Positions 13,327-25,990 of a stretch of DNA of 64,000 bases are shown here, piece after piece. The notes beneath the pieces are model-generated. The model saw only the letters and a program-made list of their open reading frames with translations, made no database searches and had not been told where the DNA came from. Position 1 is the stretch's first letter. The number at the start of each line of letters is the position of its first letter. A program made the translations under genes and the position numbers. Origin of the DNA: Certhia americana (lineage: Eukaryota > Chordata > Aves > Passeriformes > Certhiidae); assembly GCA_018697195.1 (NCBI GenBank), contig CM031858.1, positions 107,942,944 to 108,006,943 of the forward strand, in the 5' to 3' direction.

Positions 13327-16090
13327 ACCTCTGTGTAAATGAAATGCTTGTTTAAAGCATAGTGCCACAACTTGGTGTGCTAAGCTTCACAGCCTTAGTG
13401 GGCTATAAAAAAAATACCCGTATTTTGTAGATATAGATGGTGCAGAAGAGGTAGAAGACTTACAAAGTAAGAATAATAGAGATAATAAAGATAATAACAC
13501 TCACTCCCCAAGACTTCACAAAGAGCAGCCCTGACATTTAGTTTTGTGCTCCCAAAATACAGAATAAGCAAAAATTAAGTAAAGATACAAGTATAATGGA
13601 TGCAGGTAATAGAGTCAACATTTGCTCCTAATCTGTTACATTACTGTTACTTAACTACTCCAAATGTCTTATTAAGTAAAGGTGACAATATTGCAATTAC
13701 ATCTTAGTCTTTGCAGCTCTTTTCACATCTTAGTGATAGAAACTGCCTTCCCTCTACACATAAAAGGAGGGGCAGCTATAACTGCGTTTATAAAATTTAA
13801 GAGAATTTAAAGATGATCTGAGAACAGGCAAGAACCTGGATTTGAACATATAAAACAAGTATTTAGAGCAGTTCAATGAGGGGAAGAATAAGTAAAAGAA
13901 TACTCTGGTCTCCAACTGGCCTTGATGAAAGAAGCAGAATGGAAAGCAGGTGCATGAGAGAGGATTTCTGGGCATGATTTCCACTTGTGATGCTCTGTGA
14001 GAGACCCATGGGGAGAGGAAAGGGATGCTGACTGCAGGATGTCAACAAAGAGCTTGGAAGAGACTGATCCCTTCCGTAGGCCTTCTGCAGGCCCCAGGGC
14101 AAAGCTTGTGATTGTGCACAGATAAGTGAAATTTTCTAAAAGGTATTTCTAGTGCAAAGATACTGCAAAGTCCGAGGCTGGAAATCAAGACACAGGGTTT
14201 GTATTTACAGAATGCTCATTTACCTTGTACAGAGGAGATCAGTCTGGCTAATATTTGAGTTTCTGCAGATGTTTCCTCATCCTCCTGGGTTCAAAGTTGG
14301 CACGTTGGAATGGCAGGAGTTGAAAAGATTTAATTTAAATTAAAGAAACCAAACCAACCTTAACAGCATGCAAACACAATTTCATTTCACTGCAAAAGTG
14401 AAAAACAGGCAAAAAATGCATTGACAAGCGGTTTACTTTAAATGCTGCAATTGGTTATGAGGCATTTTATTGAGAGGATGGGAGGAAGAAAAGTCCTTAT
14501 TCAAACTGCTGATGGAGTCTAATGTAACAGTGCAGCATTCAAAACTTTTGCAATGAGAAAGTTTTTTTGGAAAGGGATTCAATTTGTAGTTTCTAAACCA
14601 ACTGTTCCAATATAAAGTACAACATTTAGGAATTCAGGTGACAGAGGCTTTACTCCAATCTATAACATGCCATCAAAAGTACTGTAAAATAGAATTGTTT
14701 CTGCAATGGCAGAGGAATTGTTTTATTTACTGATTAGGAACACCTAATCGTTGTTGGAATTTCTGGAACGCTTTTGAGATCTCCTCTAGAATACTGATGT
14801 GAAGACAATATTTATGTTTAATCAGCAGATTGAAAATCAACCCCTGCCTGCATTTCAGTCAACCCCTACCCACACTGGGCTTTAGGGTCTGCTGATCCTC
14901 CATTCCACGGCAGAACTCAGAATTTCCCATGGTATGGGGTGCTGCATCATCCCCTTTTCCCTCCATCTTCTTCTTCAGTTATAACCTTCCCCTAAAGTCT
15001 TCTGTCTGACAGCCATTCATCTCCACTATTACTTCACAAGTTTTTCATCCCTTCCATTTCTTTTTCTGTGGGCCTCAGCATGAAACTACCAAATAAGCAG
15101 TTTGACTTCCCTATTTCTCTTTTCCTTTCTCAGCATGCTCATTAGTTTGCTACTTAGCAAAAGGGAACTCCTTTGCTGTCCAAAGAAAAGGGCTCCATCA
15201 CTGATGCTGGACTTCAAATTATCATGATACCAGATGTCTATTAGGAAACACCCATATCAAGATAGCCCCATACAGTCAGTGTCCATCTACACTCAGATAT
15301 TTTAGAGGGAGACAGGATAAGCCAGTGAGTCAAGAAATATGGGAGTCTCAAAAATTATCAACCCTCAAAACAAGCCCCAGAGTGATACATGAACAGATCC
15401 TTCTCACAAAGGCATGCAGATAGATGCTTTGTCCTAAGGAGGCTGGTGGAGGGAACCCAAGGATTTCTGTGAGAAGCATGCCTTGGGCAAAGATTCCTTG
15501 GTATTTTTAAGGAGATGTGCTTTTGCTTTGACTCAGGCATGTCACCATTATGGCTGCAGAATTTTAAAAATTTACTGTAGCCCCTATGGAAATGGTGTAT
15601 AAGAATGAAATTTCATGCTTTCTTTCTCTTAATTTCATATGGAAGTTGCTTTAACCCTTAATTTCAACAGAATCAAGATTTTATCCAAATTGTTTTCTTA
15701 TTATATATAAACCATACATACATATAAACCTTTCACTAAATGGTTTCACTAAGGTCAGAGTCCCCTTTTTCTGTCTTCTGTCTCTACTCTGTCCCCTTTT
15801 GCTTTCTTCTGTTCCCAGCCCTCCTCATCCCAGAAATAAAATGTTTTTTTCTATCAAGGAGCTGAATTGGGCTATGTTTCATCTTACAAATCATGTACAC
15901 TACTGCTGTTGACTAGCCAAATCCAAATTAAACTCATTTTTCACCTAGCTTAAACAGCTGATGCAAAAGATGGAGGAATCAGAATTATCTTCCCTAATTT
16001 GTCAGTTATCTGCACCTGCATGTAGGCACCGAAATACCACAGTTAACTCCAAGACTCAGCTTATATCACTCTTTGAGGTACAGAAGAAAA

Positions 16091-16123
16091 GAAAGTGACT
16101 ATATAACAAATATAGTCACTTTC
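16091..16123. repeat. Perfect 14-bp inverted repeat (hairpin)
   Basis: GAAAGTGACTATAT (16091-16104) and its exact reverse complement (16110-16123) are separated by AACAA. There is no T tract or known RNA family match, and its role is unknown. Confidence 0.9.
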
Positions 16124-19100
16124 CTGAGCTGCTAAAAGCTGTAGCTAGGACTTCAGCAGAATTAGATCCCAGCCATTAGGCACTAGCTGCACTTTTGCTT
16201 ACATTAAGCCAACCAATGCTTTGGAAAGTAATACACTTCTATAAGTCATTCATAGCATCATAATGCCAGTAATTTAACTCCTTTGGGGCTTCTGTAAGAT
16301 CTCTGCAAAAGCAAGTGGAAGAAAGTCTATGGCTGCTGCCTTAGGCCTTCTGTGGGTGTTAAATGCATGTAGGCAAATAGCTGACAAACCACATATTCAA
16401 ATTAGCACATGCATATTCATCTGCTTTACTCAGATTTGCGTAGGACTGGTTTTAACTTGGTCAAGAAAAAGTATAGTCCCTTCTCCCCTCTGTAAGTCCT
16501 GTCACTACTTATTGTAAGAAAGCAGCACCCTAAACTAATTAGTGGATGTGGCCTAAAAAATGTCAAGACACAGAGGGAATACACACACCTGATACATGTA
16601 GATGCTGAAGAGTCAAATCCTCATTGTGCCTCCTCTGCAGCTGGTGCTTTTTAGGCCACAAGAGGAGTATTGTGTTTGGCACCTCCATTACCAGATCTCT
16701 GTATTCTCACATTAACTCCTGTGGTAAAACACTCTCAAATGCAGTGAAGATAAGTGGGCACTGTCAGCAGGGTTTGCAGCAGAATAGCAGTCTCTGCACT
16801 GTGATCTTTCCAGGAGCATGGCAGAAAGGAGAGCTCCTGCACACCTGGCTCCCTGCAGGAGTGAATGATAACCCTGAGATGGGAGAGGGAGGCACAGCTT
16901 CAGGAGCAAGCATGCAAGAAACTGTGTCATGATCACGTTGTAGGGTCTCAGGCCATTTTTGCCATCTCCCTCCATAGGCAAGGAATCAAGAACAAGTCCA
17001 AAAGAACTTGAAACTACTAAAGTGTGCTTCTTAAGTCCCCATGTTCAGGAACCCTACCAAGAGTGAGAGCAAATGAAGGTGAAAGTTGGTATTGTCCTAC
17101 TGGAGAGAAGAAAAGAGCTCTAGCTCGTACTTTTCATTCTCACCTTTCCAGAAAGGTCTTAATTCACTAGGCATTTGCTGTCTGTGGTTTCTTATTTCAG
17201 AAAATATTCTGCCCTGGGCTTATTCTAAGAGCCAGGCAGCTCAATAAGCAGGACTTGAGTATATTTGCCCCATTTTATTTTTTGCTGAGACAGGCTCTGC
17301 AGTACACTGTGCTCATGCTTGCACTGGATATGATCAACAGTCTTCCCAGCTCTCCAGGCTAGTGCTGACCTGTGCCACCTTGCTTCCTGCTGCAGTGGCA
17401 AGACCAGATCTAGATTTAGATTTAATCAAGTCAGACTTGTTCTTACCCCTCTGTTGCTACTCCTTGGCTGCTCTCTCCTTCTTGTTGAGTCTGGCTGGCC
17501 CTGTTCATCTTCAGCAGGTACCTCATCACTGTTCTCTTTTCCTTCTCTTCAGTTTCCAGCCCTTCCTTTCCCCAGTCCTCTCCTCTCCTACAATTGCGCT
17601 CCGAATTATAGTTAGCTGAATACATACAGAAAGGAATATAACATTTCATTTTTTCCACTCTTTGTCTGACTATCTTTTCAAAGAGAGATGCCGAGTATTA
17701 TGTGTAACACATACTGGAACTTTTAACCCACAGAGGACATCTAACCCATTGGATCCTCAGCATAAGGTGTGACCTGCTGCTGCCTATTTAATACAGTCAA
17801 TTATTATAAATGCACTGTATTAGCATTTGAATAATTATTGAGCACTTTTGACACTGGGGTAATTTTATCAATATCTTTTTTCATCCCATTTTTATATAAA
17901 TACATTCACATGCATGTACACGTAAACACACATACACATATCTAAATATATCCATATCTATGGCTCTACACGTATACTGGAAACTTGGGTCCAAACATTT
18001 TTTCCATATGCAGCCTCTTTGCTGAGTAGAAAATCCATCTTCCTACTGGGTCAAAACTTACCCTTGGCTTCTCTGGAAGTTTCCTAAGCTTATATTTTCC
18101 AGTACCTCTTTCAACTCCTTGGATTAGTCATCATGTACTTTCTTAGACTTTCTAGATTTGATTCTTTAATTTGATCTCTTCCCTGATATATTCCACAAAA
18201 CTTGCAGTGGCTTTCGCTTTGAGTGGCTTTCCTGCTGAGTTCTTGGTTATTATTTCAGTGAGGACTGTTCAGCAGAGGTCTTCTCAGATCTGGAGAGTGT
18301 ACACAGCAATCAAGGTCTGCTGTGTACTTACTGCCTTGTACTGGCACCCAACCAGAACCTGTGGTGCTCACAGCTGCTGCACCTTTTTTGCCTGCAGCAC
18401 ATTCTGAATTAGCATGTACTGAAAATATTCATTTCACAGATGTTCAGCTTCAAATTCCACTGTTTAGAAGACAGACTTTATTAGAAAAAAGAGCAGATTT
18501 TAAGGACAGAGTCTTCCCATGGACAAGTGGAACAGGAGTTTACTCTGCTTTCTTTTTTGGAGTAGTCTTTGCACAACAAAATGTCAATATCTGGGAAAGT
18601 TTATTTAATGCATATTAATGGTTTCCCTGTGTGTCAGGTTATGCTTACACCTGAACTTGTGTAGTAGCCCTGAACTAATTAGATCAGCCACAGTAGGATC
18701 TGATCAGGGTTACTCATCTATAATACAGCCCAAATATTAAATGCAGGACTGCTGTGGTGGGAGGGGTACAGGTACATATGTTTTGTATCCTCAGTCTTTT
18801 TATGCCCTTCTGGTATAAAATCTTAAAATAACTGAATGAAATGGATTTCTGCCATCGATTTCAAGGGAATCAGGATTTCTAGTTTCTGTTTTGCCTTTGG
18901 TGTAAGACTACAAAATCTCAAAGTAGTCTGAAGATGTTTTTTTCCTTTCTGTTGTAAAGCATAAATTTCACTTTTAGCTTCATCACCAGGACAGACATTA
19001 CCAGAAGCTATCCTTTGGACAGAAGGAACATGAAAACTGCAAAATTCTAGTTTGATGAATGCTTGTGAGGAATATTTTCAAATGTGTTTTTCCTCAAGGT

Positions 19101-20011
19101 TGCTGCTTCTGCGTGCAATAGTTGTTCATTTAATTCAGTCAGCACCTGTCTCTCTGATCATTATTTTTGGAGAGTTCTAGTAATCCATAAACTTAATCTG
19201 GAAAAGAAAACATACTGTTGCTAAAACAGTCTAGTAGAATCCCACTCTTGTTTTGATTACTAAGGTCACATGCTGAAGCATTTTCTTTGCTAGATATTTA
19301 GTCTCTTCTGTGCCTTGCTGTGGTCTTCTTTCTCCCCTTTCATAGTTTTGCAGATGCTTTTTCTGTCACAGCTTCAGAATTTCTTTATTGTTCTTATGGT
19401 AAAGGTTCCTCTAATTGCAGCAGCTGATACGAGCAGCCATCCCAGGAGCAAAAATTCCGTAAGTTCTTATTGTTGTAGACTATAAGAAGTATCACAAAAC
19501 TCTCTGCTAACATGATACCCTTCTGGTTAAGGCTCTATCCCAGCTCAGATTGCAGCTCTAAATGCCATGAGGCACCATGGATGGATAGGCACATAATGAT
19601 GAACTTCCTCTCTGCCTGGAGTTAAAAATGGTTTATGCTAATGTCAGTCTTCCACTGACAGTTTTCATGCTCTCCATCCACACACTTATGCTACTAATAT
19701 TGGCACAATATCCCAGATTTTTGGTGGTGAATATTTGCCAAGAAAAGGGCACTTGAATACCCCAGAAAGGAAAAATTCAGCCACAAATCCTCTCTTTGTC
19801 TTTTAATTTTGACTGCTGGTATGGATCTGATGACCTCTGCTTTGTTCCTTCTGCCTACTGTGGTGGTTTCTGGAGTTGGGAGCTGGGTCTCTGTCTCAAC
19901 CACTCTGAATTAGCACATCTTCAAAGGCATTGGCCTGTCTTCCTCATCTCCTCTGGGACAGCATATCCAGCACCATCAGCAGAACAGAGGATCTTCTCTC
20001 TTTTTGGTTTC

Positions 20012-20739
20012 TGTCATGGTTTGAACAACAGGTGTCTGCTGAGGAAGGCAGGAGCCTCCCTTGGAATGGAGAATGTAAACCCCTTCCCTCTGAATTATTA
20101 TAACTTTGAAATTAAAGGGCTCTCAGGCCCTTTGGGAATAGGAATGGGAATGGGAAATAGATATGGGAATAGGAATAACAGTTTTTTATTAGGGGAACTA
20201 AAATAAATAATAAAACTAAAACACATGCAGCATTACAAAGGAGAAAAACAAACAAGCAAACAAAACCCACTGACAGTCAGGATCCAACCTGACACCCTGT
20301 GGGTCAGGGTGTTGGTGGCAGTCCCATTCCATGGTGGCTGCAGTCCCAGTGGCAGATGTGGCTCTGTTGAAGTGATGCTCCTGTAGGAAAGTGGAGTTTT
20401 TCACTGAAGGTCCAGTGATGATAGATGGACCTGGTCCTCCTCTGAGAATTTAGTGGAAAAGGCTGCTTGGTGTTCCAACTCCTAGATTTTAGGAATGGCT
20501 CTTCCCTTTGGATGGAGCATTTCCCAATGTGATGATGTAATCAGTGAGACTCCATATCCTATTAGCAGAAGATCTCTCCCTGGAGGGAGGCTGGGTTGTG
20601 GAAGTGATCAGAAAACTGCCCCAGGGAGTTTCTTGACAGTTGGCCATTGACAAACAATTACACCACCCCCCACCCCAGTTTCATCAGATGGTGACAGAAT
20701 ACAGAGTTTTGGTTACATTTTGCACTGCAACCTATGACA
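20012..20739. mobile_element. Solo LTR of an endogenous retrovirus
   Basis: The element begins TGTCATGG and ends CTATGACA, a perfect 6-bp terminal inverted repeat with canonical TG/CA ends. Flanking bases GTTTC and ATTTC match at four of five positions, as an old target-site duplication. The interior includes a GGAATA/GGAATG run and a block GACACCCTGTGGGTCAGGGT that I associate with songbird ERVL-type LTRs. No gag, pol or env is adjacent, so it is a solo LTR of about 728 bp. Orientation was not settled. Confidence 0.75.
20136..20182 (+). repeat. GGAATA/GGAATG hexamer run within LTR
   Basis: Roughly seven diverged units of GGAATA, GGAATG or GGAAAT lie inside the solo LTR. They give a short Gly/Met/Asn-rich spurious frame. 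Confidence 0.7.
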
Positions 20740-23700
20740 ATTTCCTTCTATTTTCTTTCTGTGCTGGGACAGGAGGGTAAGCAGGTTTTGGTTGGGTACC
20801 AATCTGAGGCAGTGGGTACACAGCAGACGTTGCAGACCTTGGATCTGAGAGGCTGTCTGCTGAGCCATCCTTACTGGAGGGATAGGCAGGAATGTGGAAG
20901 GATGGCCACTGGGAGCAAAAGTGCCTGCAGATATCTCAGAATATGATATCAGGGAGGAGATCCAGCTAAAGAAGAGAGTGAACGAGGAGCTGGGTGGGTA
21001 TTTGTCTGTTGGCTGGGGTCAACCCACCAAAATAATTGTGTGAATAGCCCCGAGGCGCTCTTGCATAAAAATTTTATGTGTTCTCTCATTTGGGTTAAAG
21101 GAGAGTTTTATTCCTTGGACTGCCTTCTCACAGAACTCATAATGGATTACAAAAACTCATGGGAAAAAGAGCAAAGGAAATCCTTCTATTATATCTAGAA
21201 TAGCAACCCTTCAGCTGTGTTTCCATACATAACAAGATTCGTTTTGTTCCTACTGCACCTTCAATTCTTAAGACAGAAGAGATACATGGCTATGAGTAAA
21301 ATATATTGTAATATATTACAAAGTAGAATATTTAGATTTTGTACTTTTATAAAATGCTTTAGCGTACTCAGAAGTACCAATGTTTCTGCTATTAAACTAA
21401 TATGAAATGGCCAAATAATGCCCCCCCATATTAATGTGTGTGTGTGTATATATATACATACACATATACATTTTATTTTATATATATTTTATATATATAC
21501 ATATATATTTTATATATACCTACACATACACTAAAAATTTTCCAAGAAAGGCTTCTTCCCTGCAGCTAATGAAAAAAAAAAAAAAGGAAAAAAAAAAAAG
21601 AGATGAAAATATTCCTTAATTAATCAGAGTTATAAAACAATAAATATTTTTCTTTTAGTCAAATTTAGCAGTTGGCTGTTGGTAGCTTGCTTAGAATTAT
21701 TGAGATCAGAAAGAAGTTTTCTACCTGAGTATAAAGCTGAATATTTAAGTTCTCACTTCAGAAACACAGCCCTCCCATAGCTGCAAGTGCTGAACTGCAC
21801 TGCACTGTTCACAGGCTGGGGAATTTTGAGAGAATTTCAGTGTAATGACTCATTTTGCTGTCACCTGGGATGGCTGTGGAACAGGGTCACCTTCCTTTTT
21901 GCCACACCTTACACAATATGGTGTAAACTACCACAGAAAGATGTGGTGGGCTGCTGGTAGTGGTAGTGGAGTCACTGCAGCTAAAAGACCTTGCATTCAA
22001 CTATTAGAACACATCAAATTTCAGTGCTGAAGTTTGCAAATCTGTAAGAAATGAGTGTCATAAGCACACAGACAAACAGTATTTCCTGAGCTCTTAATGT
22101 AATTTTCCTTTCAACACTCCTACAGTCCTGGCATTTGTAATGTTTCTTTTGGTACTGAAGTTGTGGGTAGAAGAATGCAAGAATGTCTGTGCATATTTAA
22201 GATACTAATCCCAGATTATTTTTAAAAGTCATTAAAGAAGAAAGAACTGATGAAGTGGTTTGGTTTTGGTGTTTCTGGTCATGAACTAATCATGCAGTAT
22301 TTGCATTTCTTAGTGATGGTGATTCTTTTACAAAGGGCAGAGACAAAGTAATCTAATAATTTAAATATGAGATAATTTTATAAACTTATGTTCTAATTTG
22401 CATGTAGCTCAAGATCAGTATTTTTGTTGGCTGAAATGATGGGCAATGCACTGTATTAGCAAAAGCTTTGGAAAACAAAATGACCTACCAGCTTACAGTA
22501 CCTCTCTTATGTATTTTTGAGAATTAGGGTGTTTTTAAAGGACAGACCCCCAACAGACTTGCAGCAGAAGTACAGAAGTACAAGAGTACAAAAACACAAC
22601 AGCATCTATTTAATTGAATCCAGCCAAGTGCTGACTGCAATTAATTCCATTGTGCTGACAGGCTAATCCCTGGCAGCTTTCAAACTCCACAAATAAAAAG
22701 CATTAACTTATCTTCTGAAGCCTCTGAACTTGTCTGAAACCTGTTGCCTTGCCATTGCCCAAGTGTGAGCCTTTCTTGATGTCTTGCAATGTCAGGAGTG
22801 CTGTACTGGACACACTTTAGTGAAGCTGCAGGCACTGAGATAATCAAAGAGAGTTCCCCAATATGGGGGATAGTGGTAGATTAAAGATTTCCTGAAGTTA
22901 TTTTCCCTTGACACACCATAAATGCAAAGGACAGTTCCTCAGGACAGTGTAAGGAGGTAACACCTCTTTCCAAAGGGAGGATATATCACTATTTTTTCTT
23001 TCCCATCTTCATTACTTTCTGCATAACCACCTGTTTTTCCTCTCAGGAGGCACAGGCACAAACATATAAGAATACTTTTAATTTTCTTTGGCCTTGCTCC
23101 ACTGTTTCAAGTCCTTTTGCAGGTGTTCTTGCCAAGCTCTCACTTGACTGATATCTTTCCATCATTGAGCTTCCTGCACGAAATGTGTTCCTGTAGATGT
23201 TGTTAGCAGGCACTGGGTGCTTGGATAGCTCTGATTTGTTTTATACTAGGGGTAGTGGGGATTAAACATAATTAATCTCCCTCCCCCATCAATCTTTCCC
23301 TTTTACCCATCTAATTGCACTGGTGTTGCATTTGTGTAATTCAGTTACACAGTCCCTGTTATGTATCTTTGCAAGCTGATGTCTGGATGGAGCACCAGTC
23401 AGAAATGGCTGTTCAGTCAACCAGGAGATGACAGTGGGAAATCACGGTCCCTGGCCAGACAAACAGGAGTTGCAGCTCTGCCAGCCATTGATGCTGACAA
23501 AGGTTCAGCTGGGTTACAGCAATTTTTGCCCTAATCAGAATGTTAACTCTAAGGTTTCCCTAGCAACAGGAGCCATAAGTCCAAAGTGACATCTCATTTC
23601 TACTAATCTTTTATTTCATTTTCAGTAGGTAATTGCAGGTAAATCCTCCAGCAGCTGTTCCAAAGAAGGATGAAGTGGTCAATACATTTCATTCTGCTGC

Positions 23701-25549
23701 CTACAAATACGAGTATATTAGGGAGCAGTGTCATCAAATTTTTATCTGGCACTTAATCTGCGTATTAATAAGCATTATCTAAAATAGACAGGTTCTCTTT
23801 CTTTGCAAAATTATAGCATACACTAGCAATGAAATATCTACTTTTTTCAATTACACAACAAAATAGAAGGGCAGCTCACATTACTGAGGTTGAGGTATTA
23901 TAATTTTGATAAGAGAATTGAAAATAAAATTCATTTTATGTGTCTCAGTAGCACTGTGGACTTCCCTATTACTCAAGTGGTTTAATTTCTATTACTAGCT
24001 GCAGAAATAACAAAAGGAAAAATGCTACATGATTTTTTTTTTCCCAGCTCTAGCTAACCAGCACCCTCAGTCTTTGAATGATGGAAAAAAAATTGGGAGG
24101 ATCGGTTAATGTTAGAGGGGAGACTTACAGAACAGATGCAATAAACATTGGCAATAATTGCAGGTGTGAGTTGTTACAAAGTAAAGCATGGCACTGCTCA
24201 TTCCACATTAGATCAGCTTTCTGTCATGTCGTTGCTTTGCAAAGGGAGCACTTTACAATATCTGCAGTGGCTCCAGTGAGTTTCTGGAGAAGTCTCAGGT
24301 AAAGATTGTGAGATTGTGTTTTGCTCTCTGGGTGACAGCAAGTGGTTGTGCTAGGACTGAAAACATTAACAGACATGTGAAAAGAGGTTTGAGATTTTTC
24401 CCCCTGTATTTTTCCTGTTTCCTTACAAAAGGAACTAATGTTTCTTGCTAGGACTAACAGAGCTTGATTTTGTCCGAGGTTTTCGGTAAGGCAAATGAAA
24501 ATTTAATGAGGAAATGACTTAAAAGATGTGTGAAGGTCTGGTGAAGGAGAAGTCGTTACTTTTCAGAGTATTGGATAAGTATTTCCTTTCTTTTTATGAG
24601 AGATGGATTTGGTTTTGAAAGGGCAAGTGAATCTTGATAGACTTGATATTTCTTTTATATTCTCATATGGTATATTTTTCCAAGGAGTAGAAGCCTTGGT
24701 GCAGTGATTTGAAAATGGAATATAAAGAGAGAGAAAAGCAGGGTATATCTTAGTATTTATATTGCCACTGACTAAAATGAGGAGTTTGTCCAGAACTGAT
24801 TTCTGCTAATTTTGTTAGCAACAGACAAAAGAACAATTTCTTGTTAGTCACCAGTTTGCCATTGCAAATGAGTTTTGAACTTCCTCAATGCTATTCAAAG
24901 GGATGGAGAAGGAGTAGGAAGAAGAGAAGAAAAGGCAGGGAATAAAGGACACAGAGCTTGTATTTCTGATCATCATGGTCTTCCAGGAATAGAAGTAGCA
25001 CATTTCAAGCTGCTTGCCCTTTGCTTTCAGCAGTGGGAGTCCCCTCCGGCGTTTATGTCTCAAACACTCCCTTTGGCTGCTCAGCCTGAGACTTAATAAG
25101 CAAGGACACAAGCTACTAACAAAAGAAGAAATGTTCCACTTATTATTCACTCTTAGAGCAATACTTAGAGCACTTTCTTTGTTTATTTAACACAGGTAAA
25201 TGTAGTACAGGCAAAGCCAAAACAGCAGATACATCAATCTTAACTGCATAACAATTTCCCAATTTCCATCCAACTCTCAGGCATACGCCTGGGTCCTTAG
25301 CATAACCAGTGAGTAGCTGCCTGGAGTCTGCCCTGTGAAGGGTTCAGACAGTCTGTTTGGTTTGTTTGAAGCTGTCCAGACTTCCTCTACCTTTCTTTCT
25401 CTAATTTCTCTCTCTTTTTTTTCTTTTTTTTTTTTTTTTTCCTTCCCTATGTGTTTGGACTCCTTTTACATATCTGCTCCCTGGTCAACTTAAGTGTCTA
25501 GTAAAAGGATGCAAACCCAAACCGTGGTTTTCCATGAAAGAGCGTAGAG
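20740..25549. other. Intergenic, no gene recognised
   Basis: Contains the dinucleotide repeat at 21.4 kb and two homeodomain-core-rich blocks at about 22.62 and 23.25 kb. No exon identified. Confidence 0.6.
21433..21535 (+). repeat. TG/TA dinucleotide microsatellite
   Basis: GTGTGTGTGT passes into TATATATACATACACATATA and mixed TA/TTTTA blocks. Simple sequence only. Confidence 0.9.
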
Positions 25550-25990
25550 CACACAAACATCATGCTGGAAAGGACATAAAAAGTCATCTGGTTCTTCCAC
25601 CCCATATCCAAGGCAGGATCAACTGCCATTTCTGACAAATCTTTCTCTGACTTGTTCCTGAAGATCTCCCAGGATATCTACTTGGAAAACTCTCCTGTTA
25701 ATGCATTCTTTATCCTTAAAATTTCCAGACTTTTTCTTGTATTACATATGAATTTTCTGATTGAAGTCCATTATTTCCTAATATTTCCATCACAGCAGAC
25801 CCTGGTTAACATAACTCTCAGTACTCTCTTCCAGGTGTCTCTTCTGGAGAATAAGAATTATTCAGGTTAGTCTTTCCTATTTTCTAGATCTTTGATTATT
25901 CTTGTTGCTCTCCTCTGGACTGTCTTTACTTGGCCTACCTCCTTCTTGAAGTTCAGTGCCCAGATCTCTACTCTGAATAGAATGGAAAAA
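25550..25990 (-). mobile_element. Ancient CR1-type LINE fragment
   Basis: The plus strand carries the reverse complement of the CR1 3' region: GCTGGAAAGGACATAAAAAG, CCAAGGCAGGATCAACTGCC, TTGTTGCTCTCCTCTGGACT and a GAAGTTCAGTGCCCAGATCT block, in canonical order. It is strongly decayed. The poly-A/T stretches at 25986-26033 follow its 5' side. Confidence 0.75.

Larger units (their letters stand above)
12881..20011. other. Intergenic, no gene recognised
   Basis: Contains the N gap, the 16.09-kb hairpin and an AT-rich block near 17.77-17.89 kb. Frames across the gap are low complexity and not genes. Confidence 0.6.

Noticed and set aside
12915..13370. Frames spanning the 100-N gap with poly-Lys or poly-Phe
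   Set aside because: Made of unknown residues and a homopolymer; not evidence of a gene.
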